A stretch of 9,246 bases of DNA from assembly GCA_016840595.1 (NCBI GenBank), contig JAEOSA010000068.1:1-9246 (forward strand). The letters are read 5' to 3'. A program made the position numbers and the translations under genes. Position 1 is the stretch's first letter, and each line of letters opens with the position of its first letter. The notes under the pieces were generated by a model. That model was not told where the DNA came from and did not search any database. It saw only the letters and a list, made by a program, of their open reading frames with translations. Of this stretch, positions 1 to 5,582 are shown piece after piece. The DNA comes from Candidatus Hermodarchaeota archaeon. Lineage in GTDB: Archaea > Asgardarchaeota > Hermodarchaeia > Hermodarchaeales > Hermodarchaeaceae.

Positions 1-178
1 CAACGATAAATTGAGAAGCTTGAATGCCTGCTCCTCCACTAGCCATCGAGCCAGGGTTGGGAATGGCTTCAAACTTCATAGTATCGGGATCGATGAAAAT
101 GAAATTAGCACACCGACCAAATCGAGGGTCAATGGGAGCTTCAAGGGTCGGTCCTTGTGCAGTTACACATATTTTCAC
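1..178 (-). CDS. NifX / dinitrogenase Fe-Mo cofactor (MTH1175-like) family protein, partial
   Basis: The first 59 codons are present; the rest lies beyond the left edge. Reading from GTG at 178-176, the protein starts VKICVTAQGPTLEAPIDPRF and continues GRCANFIFID, then NPGSMASGGAGIQA. This is the usual opening of the small NifX/NifB-C-terminal-like fold: a beta strand, a D-x-R-F-G-R segment, then an N-P-x-x-x-x-x-G-x-G segment. In nitrogen fixers such domains carry iron-molybdenum cofactor precursors. Stand-alone archaeal copies such as MTH1175 are not tied to nitrogenase and have no settled role; I infer metal or metal-cluster binding. The start is set by GGAGAT about 8 bases upstream and by a GTGA overlap with the stop codon of the DUF134 gene, so the two are probably translated together. 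No nif gene is visible here. Confidence 0.85.
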   Translation of the reverse strand, partial: MKICVTAQGPTLEAPIDPRFGRCANFIFIDPDTMKFEAIPNPGSMASGGAGIQASQFIV

Positions 179-612
179 GTTTCTTCATCTCCTTCAATTT
201 CTGATGGTGCCAATCGACGCAGATAATGGCTTTCGCATCTGGGGCAATGTTTAGGCCTTCCTGTTCCAAAGGGTTCATCCCATCTATGCTGACAAGTGAA
301 ACACCAAAACTGGCGCTTTGAAGGTAGTTGGTATGGTCCGCCTTCAATACGTAGGGCTTTTCCATTTACCAGAGCTTCGGCAATCTTTGTATGGGCTGAT
401 TTCAGAATTCGATGAAGCGTCGGTTGAGATACCTTGAGTCGTTGAGCGGCATCCTTCTGTGGCATTCCTTCAAGGTCTTTAACCCGAATTGCTTCGAATT
501 CATCTATGTTGAGTACTACTTCTCCAATGGTACCAATGGGAATCCCTCTGGGTTTGTAATAGGTAGTATTCGGTTCTGCGCGAACAAACCTGCGTTTATA
601 TGGACGTGGCAC
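175..612 (-). CDS. DUF134 (UPF0251) family predicted DNA-binding protein
   Basis: This 145-residue protein matches the UPF0251/DUF134 family in its opening (MPRPYKRRFV) and layout. A helix-turn-helix lies at about residues 48-82, containing GMPQKDAAQRLKVSQPTLHR, similar to sigma-70 region 4-like HTHs. A C-terminal zinc ribbon uses Cys104, Cys107, Cys123 and Cys126. Family members are predicted regulators and are often found beside NifX-like genes, as here. The start is GTG at 612-610: it gives the conserved N-terminus, and an in-frame TGA lies within the palindrome just upstream. No SD is visible, so the mRNA is probably leaderless. The stop overlaps the NifX-like start (GTGA). I infer autoregulation through the adjacent palindrome. 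The DNA target is not known. Confidence 0.9.
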   Translation of the reverse strand: MPRPYKRRFVRAEPNTTYYKPRGIPIGTIGEVVLNIDEFEAIRVKDLEGMPQKDAAQRLKVSQPTLHRILKSAHTKIAEALVNGKALRIEGGPYQLPSKRQFWCFTCQHRWDEPFGTGRPKHCPRCESHYLRRLAPSEIEGDEET

Positions 613-634
613 GTTATGAATATATATTCATAAC
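613..634. promoter_or_regulatory. Perfect 22-bp palindrome, candidate operator
   Basis: The 22 bases equal their own reverse complement (left half GTTATGAATAT). They lie directly against the GTG start of the DUF134 gene. If that mRNA is leaderless, the palindrome fills about -1 to -22, between the TATA box and the start site, where a bound dimer would block transcription. The encoded protein has an HTH, so autoregulation is the simplest reading. The divergent TPP-enzyme gene begins 100 bases away and could share control. Confidence 0.6.
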
Positions 635-645
635 CTACTTAAACC
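635..645 (-). promoter_or_regulatory. Possible TATA box for the DUF134-NifX operon
   Basis: On the minus strand the sequence GGTTTAAGTAG is centred about 28 bases upstream of the GTG start. That is the expected TATA distance for a leaderless archaeal transcript. The match to consensus (TTTAWA-like) is modest and no strong BRE is visible, so the call rests mainly on position. Confidence 0.35.
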
Positions 646-718
646 TTATGCATTTCGAAACGACCAGCATGAAATAAGAACACCAACCACATTACATTTC
701 ACAACTAGCTCACCCTTT

Positions 719-725
719 GGGAGGT
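719..725 (+). promoter_or_regulatory. SD site supporting the TTG start of the TPP enzyme
   Basis: GGGAGGT lies 8 bases before TTG at 734-736. The next in-frame ATG is at residue 59, beyond the catalytic glutamate (residue 53), so this SD supports TTG as the start. Confidence 0.75.
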
Positions 726-733
726 TCAACATT

Positions 734-2506
734 TTGACAATTTCAGGTGGCGAAATACTGGCTAAATGTCTGGCTAACGAGCAAGTCCAATACATCTTTG
801 GAATCATTGGTGACCAATGGAATTCTTTTTTCGATGTGCTCGCTCGAAAAGGTGACCAACTTGGCATCGAATTCATCACTACTCGACACGAAGCCGCTGC
901 TGCTCACATGGCTGATGCCTATGCGCGGACAACTGGCAAACCAGGTATTTGTCTTGGAACAGTGGGTCCCGGTGCTGCCAATCTTGTGGGTGGCGTCTAT
1001 GCGGCTCATGCTGACAGTGTGCCAATTGTGGTTCTTACGGCTCAGAATCAAACGTGGCGTATTTATCCAGATTCAGGGATGACCCAAGGTCTTGACCAAA
1101 TCAATCTCTTCAAATCCATCGTTAAGTGGAATGCAGTAGCTTGGAAGATTGAGCGTATTCCTCATCTGGTTCAGCAAGCGTTCCGAGTTGCGCTATCTGG
1201 GCGCCCAGGCCCTGTACACCTAGATTTCCCCTCTGACATTCTTTATGGCACTGTCGAAACAGAACCTGCAATACAAAGTCCAAGTCGCTATCGCGTTACA
1301 ATTGCACCAACAGCCGATCCGCAGCTCATTGGAAAAGCAGCACAAATGCTCCTTGACGCAGAGTTTCCCCTTCTTCATGCTGGGTCAGGTGTGCTCTGGG
1401 CGAATGCATCAGAAGAGCTGATCCAACTTGCCGAACATTTATCCGCTGCAGTCACTGTGAGTCCCGCTGCACGTGGAGCTATACCAGAAGACCATCCCCT
1501 AGCCTTCGAACCAGGCCTACAAACTGGAGCGTTCGCACAAAACTTCACCGATCTTGTTCTACTAGTGGGAGGTCGTTTAGGAGATTTAGATTTCTGGGGT
1601 CAACCTCCTGGATGGAAATCCAGCGAGGTGCAAAAACTCATCCAAATCGATATTGCTGGTGAGATGATTGGAGTCAATCGGGAAGTGGATTTAGCACTAG
1701 TTGGTGACGCGAAAACTACGCTTCAGTTTCTCCTCTCGGAAGTTAAACGACGAGGAGCTCCTAAATCTCCTTCTCCTTTGCTTGAGCAATGTCAAGCCTC
1801 CCGTAACAGATGGGTACAATCCCAGCTAGATATCGCTACTAAAGAAGAGGCGTTCATTCATCCTTTACGCCTTGTCAAGGAGGTCCGTGATTTCTTTGAC
1901 AGAAGCGCCATTAGCGTAGTAGATGGTGGCAACATTAACCTGTGGACTCTCCACCTTAACCGTATTTACGAACCTCGCTCGTATCTGTGCGCAAGTGATT
2001 CCGGGCATCTCGGAGCCGGGCTCCCCTATGCCATTGGTGCCAAAATTATTCATCCTGATCGTCAGGTGTATCTGATTAGTGGCGATGGCGCTTTTATGTT
2101 CAATATTCAGGAATTAGAAACCGCCGTTCGTCAAAATGCCTCAATGATTGCTGTTATCGCGAATGATCGACGTTTTGGGATGATTGCGGGTGTCCAACAC
2201 CTTCTATTTGGAAATCGATTTTACCAAGTTGATTTCACAGATGTTCGCTACGATCAAGTCGCCCAAGCGATGGGTTGTTATGGTGAACGTGTCACCAAAA
2301 CAAAAGATATCCAACCCGCACTGAAACGCGCAGTAAAGTCCAAGAAACCTGCTGTAATCGATGTAATCATCGATCGTGAGGCAAATCTCAATCCTCCCGA
2401 ATTGGTGCTTGTGGGTGGACAATGGCTAGAAGGATGCACTCCGCCTCCAATTGAAAAGGAGGAAAAGAAAGAGGAGAAAAAGATTACGGAAGCAGTGGCT
2501 AGCTAG
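734..2506 (+). CDS. Thiamine-diphosphate-dependent enzyme, acetolactate synthase-like
   Basis: This 590-residue protein has the three-part ThDP layout: Pyr domain (about 1-170), central domain (about 190-340) and PP domain (about 370-555). Glu53 in RHEAAAAHMADAYAR is the glutamate that activates the cofactor. GHLGAGLPYAIGAK begins the PP domain at residue 424. The ThDP/metal motif runs from GDG at 450-452 to ND at 477-478. Relatives include acetolactate synthase, benzoylformate decarboxylase, sulfoacetaldehyde acetyltransferase and oxalyl-CoA decarboxylase. No regulatory small subunit follows, so biosynthetic IlvB is not supported, and I cannot name the substrate. The last 20 residues form a Lys/Glu-rich tail (EKEEKKEEKK) beyond the usual fold. 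A Nudix gene follows after 31 bases in the same apparent operon. Confidence 0.88.
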   Translation: MTISGGEILAKCLANEQVQYIFGIIGDQWNSFFDVLARKGDQLGIEFITTRHEAAAAHMADAYARTTGKPGICLGTVGPGAANLVGGVYAAHADSVPIVVLTAQNQTWRIYPDSGMTQGLDQINLFKSIVKWNAVAWKIERIPHLVQQAFRVALSGRPGPVHLDFPSDILYGTVETEPAIQSPSRYRVTIAPTADPQLIGKAAQMLLDAEFPLLHAGSGVLWANASEELIQLAEHLSAAVTVSPAARGAIPEDHPLAFEPGLQTGAFAQNFTDLVLLVGGRLGDLDFWGQPPGWKSSEVQKLIQIDIAGEMIGVNREVDLALVGDAKTTLQFLLSEVKRRGAPKSPSPLLEQCQASRNRWVQSQLDIATKEEAFIHPLRLVKEVRDFFDRSAISVVDGGNINLWTLHLNRIYEPRSYLCASDSGHLGAGLPYAIGAKIIHPDRQVYLISGDGAFMFNIQELETAVRQNASMIAVIANDRRFGMIAGVQHLLFGNRFYQVDFTDVRYDQVAQAMGCYGERVTKTKDIQPALKRAVKSKKPAVIDVIIDREANLNPPELVLVGGQWLEGCTPPPIEKEEKKEEKKITEAVAS

Positions 2507-2537
2507 GATTGGAATTCCTGTCATCGGAGGACTGTTG

Positions 2538-3095
2538 ATGTCAAATCCCCCTATTAAGGCCTGGAAATGCATTTCTCGTCAAATCGTCTATCAAAATCCT
2601 TGGATAACTGTTTATGAAGATCAGGTTCAACTTCCTAATGGTCACACTACACCTTATGGTGTTGTAACTCCAACTACTAATTTTGTTGGTATAGTACCCT
2701 TTCTTAATCCAGAAACTGTAATATTAGTTCGTCAATATCGTTACGTACTGGGTGAAACTACTTGGGAAATCCCCTCAGGCGGAATGGAAAAAAACGAACA
2801 ACCCGAAGCCGCTGCTCAACGTGAACTCCGTGAAGAAGTAGGCTATCGGGCTGATCGATTTCAGCTTCTGAGCATTATGCACTCAAACAAATCCATTATG
2901 GAAGATAGAGGCTATATTTTCCTCGCACAAGGGCTTACTCCATCCAAAGCGGTACCTGACGAAACCGAAGAAATTGAAGTCATCTCTGTGCCTTTTGAAA
3001 AAGCCTTGGATATGGTGAAAAACTACGAAATTACTGACTGCGTTTCAATAATCGGTCTTCTGCTTGCACACAGGAATTCGCAACGAAAGGTGTAA
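2538..3095 (+). CDS. Nudix hydrolase, ADP-ribose pyrophosphatase type
   Basis: This 185-residue protein has an exact Nudix box at residues 81-103 matching G-x5-E-x7-R-E-U-x-E-E-x-G-U: the opening Gly81, then Glu87, then RELREEVGY. The acidic residues bind the divalent metal. The upstream part (VRQYRYVLGETTWEIPSGG) and the length are typical of NudF-like enzymes, which split ADP-ribose into AMP and ribose-5-phosphate. Other nucleoside-diphosphate substrates are possible. The reading frame stays open upstream into the preceding gene, but ATG at 2538 has GGAGG seven bases before it and gives a normal N-terminus. It probably shares a transcript with the TPP enzyme. The first half looks more A+T-rich than its neighbours by eye. 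It converges on Hsp20 with a 22-base gap. Confidence 0.9.
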   Translation: MSNPPIKAWKCISRQIVYQNPWITVYEDQVQLPNGHTTPYGVVTPTTNFVGIVPFLNPETVILVRQYRYVLGETTWEIPSGGMEKNEQPEAAAQRELREEVGYRADRFQLLSIMHSNKSIMEDRGYIFLAQGLTPSKAVPDETEEIEVISVPFEKALDMVKNYEITDCVSIIGLLLAHRNSQRKV

Positions 3096-3117
3096 GTGTT
3101 ACTTGTTGAACTCGATA

Positions 3118-3588
3118 TCATTCAATTGGAACCTGTTTACGTCGTTTACTCTTCGCAATTCTAATCTCTAAAAGCCCTTCACGAAAGGATGCACGAATAT
3201 TATCGGAATCCGCATCCTTTGGCAAGGGAACCTTCTTTGCCATGTTTTGGAACCGAATTTGGCGTTGAACAGTTCCCCAACGCTCAAAATGAATTTCTTC
3301 ACGCATCCTCGCCTGAACAGATAAATGATCATCCATCACTATGATCTCGATATCCTCTTTGTTGACCATCGGAAGATCTAAGGTAACAATATACTCTTTT
3401 TCCGTTTCCTGCACTTCCCCAAGTGCTTCCAAACAACACGAATCACCATCCCAGAGCGATTGCATTCGCAGTCCGAGTCCACCCATGGACTCGAACATTT
3501 CATCAAATCGCCGTTGCAGTGCCTTCACCGAATCATCGAGGCGCTGAAGAGCGTCCTTCTTTTCATCTTCTCGTTTTATTTTAGGCAT
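3118..3588 (-). CDS. Small heat-shock protein (Hsp20 / alpha-crystallin family)
   Basis: This 156-residue protein has a charged, helical N-terminal arm (residues 1-50) and an alpha-crystallin domain (about 55-147). The signature A-x-x-x-x-G-L-L appears as ASFREGLLEI at 133-142. A C-terminal V-P-I (153-155) fits the I/V-x-I/V motif that links sHsp dimers into oligomers. sHsps hold unfolding proteins without using ATP. ATG at 3588 is preceded by AGGAGGT (3604-3598) at nine bases; this SD begins on the last base of the PAC2 stop codon, so the two genes are almost certainly one operon. A Cys51-Cys52 pair sits just before the crystallin domain; whether it matters cannot be told from sequence. Confidence 0.92.
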   Translation of the reverse strand: MPKIKREDEKKDALQRLDDSVKALQRRFDEMFESMGGLGLRMQSLWDGDSCCLEALGEVQETEKEYIVTLDLPMVNKEDIEIIVMDDHLSVQARMREEIHFERWGTVQRQIRFQNMAKKVPLPKDADSDNIRASFREGLLEIRIAKSKRRKQVPIE

Positions 3589-3603
3589 CTCTCTGTTACC
3601 TCC

Positions 3604-4368
3604 TCATGAGTAAAATGCAGGAATCTGGAATTCTTGGGCTTTTCCACTAGCTTGCATACTCGTGGTGGTTTGGTTCATCAAATCCCGGACGCGTACCCGA
3701 ACCTCTTCAGCCCCCTCTATGAGTGCATCCGTAGGAATTGAGATATCTGTCAGTTTAGAGAGGGTCTTGATAGTTTCAGCTGCCGCTCCCGGATCAGGGA
3801 TATTCAGAAACGACTGCGCCATGATATAGGTGATGGGAATTTTCTGCCGTTGAGCTTCCAATAATATAATCGCGTACGAGCCAGCAACGATGCCCTCGTC
3901 AAGGAACTTAATCTTCTTATCATGGGCTCGATCATAAGCCGTTTCAGTTGTAGCCACAGCATACACTTCAGGGGTCTCAATCTGGGTTCGAAGCGCCGGT
4001 GGAAGGGCCGATCCACCCAAGGCTGTAATGGATTTGGGTTCTAGCTCCTGCAGATATTGCAGAATCGCTGTAGACACTGGGCGCATCGCCTCTGCAGGTA
4101 AAGGGATTTCAGAGACAATTAACAAAAACTCGTCATTCGCGTATAATTGGATGGGCGGGCGAGCCTTCCGATTATGAATCACGGCAACTGGCGGCATCAC
4201 ATCCGTATCGATATACCCCACAAGCCGAAGGTTAAGAGCCTGCACTAAATGCATCCCCGCAATAGTACCCACTAGCCCCGCATCAGGCAAGGCAATAACC
4301 GCATGTTTTTTCCCCTTTGGCTGCTCGACTAACTCCACAATCTCGAACAACGTTTCCTGAACCACCAT
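3604..4368 (-). CDS. PAC2-family proteasome assembly chaperone with C-terminal HbYX motif
   Basis: This 254-residue protein has PAC2-family features: AVIALPDAGLVGTIAGMHLV at about residues 24-43, MPPVAVIHNRKARPP at 58-72, ITALGGSALPP at 114-124, then SYAIILLEAQRQKIP and LNIPDPGAAAETI. The protein ends FYS, a hydrophobic-Tyr-X (HbYX) tail, the motif by which proteasome activators and Pba1-Pba2/archaeal Pba chaperones dock on the 20S alpha ring. The inferred role is 20S proteasome assembly or gating. Another ATG lies 18 bases upstream at 4386, but AAGGAGG (4383-4377) is eight bases before ATG 4368, which fixes the start there; the upstream ATG has no SD. It is first in an operon with Hsp20. No proteasome subunit is in view. 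Confidence 0.9.
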   Translation of the reverse strand: MVVQETLFEIVELVEQPKGKKHAVIALPDAGLVGTIAGMHLVQALNLRLVGYIDTDVMPPVAVIHNRKARPPIQLYANDEFLLIVSEIPLPAEAMRPVSTAILQYLQELEPKSITALGGSALPPALRTQIETPEVYAVATTETAYDRAHDKKIKFLDEGIVAGSYAIILLEAQRQKIPITYIMAQSFLNIPDPGAAAETIKTLSKLTDISIPTDALIEGAEEVRVRVRDLMNQTTTSMQASGKAQEFQIPAFYS

Positions 4369-4376
4369 GATATTAT

Positions 4377-4383
4377 CCTCCTT
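4377..4383 (-). promoter_or_regulatory. SD site fixing the PAC2 start
   Basis: AAGGAGG lies on the minus strand eight bases before ATG 4368-4366. It directly follows an in-frame ATG at 4386-4384 (ATGAAGGAGG), so a ribosome starting at the upstream ATG would cover this site. Confidence 0.75.
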
Positions 4384-4386
4384 CAT

Positions 4387-4450
4387 AGCGTTTCCAGTGC
4401 AATCCGCAGAGTAAAAAAAGTTACGGGCTTATTAAAATCTGATAATAAAA
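4387..4450. promoter_or_regulatory. Divergent A/T-rich promoter region for PAC2-Hsp20 and the DUF6504-like gene
   Basis: This 64-base gap is rich in A and T. On the minus strand TTTTAATAAG (about 4437-4428) is a TATA candidate that would give PAC2 a leader carrying its SD. On the plus strand GTAAAAAAAG (4411-4420) could serve the 4451 gene with a leader of about 10 bases. Neither box can be chosen with certainty by eye. Confidence 0.35.
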
Positions 4451-4723
4451 ATGCCTTCTGAAGGGAAATTCATCGGGGAACGCATTTCCGTCGAAGTTGT
4501 TGATCTCGAAAAACCAATGCGTTTCACTTGGCGGGGTCGTCAATACAAAATCATTGAAATCCAGGCTAGCACTCGACGTCTTGACCTCCGTAGCACATGG
4601 TATCGTCGAAAACACCGAGATTATTTCATCGTTCAAGTGGAGTCAGGCGAACGATTTGAACTCTATCGTCATCGTGTACCTGGTAAACCCTATTGGGTCA
4701 TCACCCGACAACTCGTTGATTAA
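4451..4723 (+). CDS. DUF6504-like small basic protein
   Basis: This 90-residue protein resembles DUF6504: an opening F-I-G-E-R-I-S-V-E (7-15), a P-x-R-F-x-W-R-G-R-x-Y core (PMRFTWRGRQY, 22-32), a W-Y-R-R-K-H-R-D-Y-F segment (50-59), then an E-L-Y-R block (FELYRHR, 69-75) and a final W-V-I. It is short, aromatic and arginine-rich, and probably one compact beta-rich domain. The family is best known to me from bacteria, where it can sit beside DNA-polymerase-Y-type repair genes; no such gene is here, so no function is assigned. The start ATG follows A/T-rich sequence without an SD, suggesting a leaderless or very short leader. The DUF match is from memory of the family pattern. Confidence 0.72.
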   Translation: MPSEGKFIGERISVEVVDLEKPMRFTWRGRQYKIIEIQASTRRLDLRSTWYRRKHRDYFIVQVESGERFELYRHRVPGKPYWVITRQLVD

Positions 4724-4762
4724 TAATTTAAATTTCTAAGAACTGCTCTCTTTATTTTTCTA
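4724..4762. terminator. Convergent A/T-rich terminator region
   Basis: Between the DUF6504-like stop and the end of the methyltransferase gene are T-rich stretches on both strands. Reading plus, CTCTCTTTATTTTTC ends near 4760; reading minus, AAATTTAAATTATT follows the methyltransferase stop. AATTTAAATT (4725-4734) is a perfect palindrome. Archaeal termination relies on such T tracts, so this may stop transcripts from both sides. Confidence 0.4.
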
Positions 4763-5420
4763 GTAACTGAAAAATGAGAATGGCGTATTGTGGGGTCCAT
4801 GGAACAGTTTCTGTTTGCTGAAATCCTAAGGGCTCTAATCGTTTCGTGAACCATGAAGGATGGCGTATCGCCGTGGGCCGCCTGGGTTGAGAATCCAAAC
4901 GGAAGGCCACTTGACCCTTGACTTTGAGCACTCGTTGAATCTCATTGAATAATGATGTGGGAGTCTTTAACCCATTCAATAAACCAGTGACACAAGTCAC
5001 CAGCGTGAAAGAGTCGTCATCGAAGGGGAGCGGGTCTTGAACGTCTCGGCAAAGAAAACGAGTCCGTGATGCTGATCCTTCTAATCGCGATTGACGACGG
5101 GCCTCCAGAATCATTTCCTCGGACCAATCAATCCCCACAACGTGTCCTTCAAATCCTCGCTTTCTAGCCACCAACCGTGGAAGGTGCCCTGTCTGAGTTC
5201 CCAAATCTAAGAACTCCTCTGAGTTACCAATGTTCAAGCGTTTAATGAGAACTTCCCATAATTCCCAGTCGTCTCGCACCTCAAAGGCCACTGATCGGCG
5301 ATTATACCCCCAACGAAGTAATCTTTTTCCAAAGTATCTTCCCTCGGTTACTATAATGAACAACAGGAGTCCCAAAATCACGCCTATGGCTCCAAAGAGT
5401 AAGAGAACTAGCCGCAGCAT
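4752..5420 (-). CDS. Class I SAM-dependent methyltransferase with N-terminal membrane anchor
   Basis: This 222-residue protein begins with a hydrophobic helix (about residues 2-24, LRLVLLLFGAIGVILGLLLF) followed by basic residues, consistent with an anchor whose catalytic part faces the cytoplasm. A Methyltransf_11/25-type Rossmann domain follows. Motif I is FLDLGTQTGHLPR (70-82); Asp98 in VVGIDWS is the acidic residue expected to bind the SAM ribose; PFDDDSFTLVTC (132-143) and RVLKVKGQVAFRLD (163-176) are the later motifs of small-molecule and lipid methyltransferases. The substrate is unknown; the anchor hints at a lipid, quinone or membrane protein. The ATG at 5420 has no strong SD, and it converges with the DUF6504-like gene. 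Confidence 0.87.
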   Translation of the reverse strand: MLRLVLLLFGAIGVILGLLLFIIVTEGRYFGKRLLRWGYNRRSVAFEVRDDWELWEVLIKRLNIGNSEEFLDLGTQTGHLPRLVARKRGFEGHVVGIDWSEEMILEARRQSRLEGSASRTRFLCRDVQDPLPFDDDSFTLVTCVTGLLNGLKTPTSLFNEIQRVLKVKGQVAFRLDSQPRRPTAIRHPSWFTKRLEPLGFQQTETVPWTPQYAILIFQLLEK

Positions 5421-5582
5421 TCCAGGTGTTATTAAAAGACAAGACGCTTAATTGCTTTTAGGAAGAAGTATGCCGGAACCATTACATGAACCCTACAGGC
5501 TCAATTAGTAGTATTCCCCAAACCCTTAAAATATCCATTTGTATTTGTGGCGCAGAAATGAATAATCGGAGTTCCTCCTTTC
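5421..5582. promoter_or_regulatory. Divergent intergenic region between methyltransferase and topoisomerase IB
   Basis: This 162-base gap must hold both promoters. For the topoisomerase, TTAAAATAT at 5526-5534 is a TATA candidate implying a start near 5557 and a leader of about 27 bases. That leader contains GGAG (5568-5571), 11 bases from ATG, followed by TTCCTCC, which could pair with GGAG. For the methyltransferase, AATTAAG near 5453-5447 (minus strand) lies about 30 bases before its ATG. No RNA gene is recognised. Confidence 0.35.

Noticed and set aside
141..365. Minus-strand open frame of 74 codons overlapping DUF134
   Set aside because: It overlaps the well-supported DUF134 gene in another frame and has no recognisable domain or SD.
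2457..2462. AGGAGG inside the TPP-enzyme gene as a start signal
   Set aside because: It lies in codons for the Lys/Glu tail and no start codon follows at a proper distance.
2451..2537. Lysine/arginine-rich 29-residue N-terminal extension of the Nudix protein
   Set aside because: It is the purine-rich tail of the TPP-enzyme gene read in another frame; ATG 2538 has its own SD and fits the family length.
3474..3493. Inverted repeat CGAGTCC-ACCCAT-GGACTCG
   Set aside because: It lies within the Hsp20 coding sequence (around FESMGGLGL) and is probably chance; no regulatory setting.
5470..5508. Twelve-residue open frame (MPEPLHEPYRLN) with AGGAAG just upstream
   Set aside because: It is very short, the SD spacing is tight and nothing suggests a leader peptide; kept only as a note.
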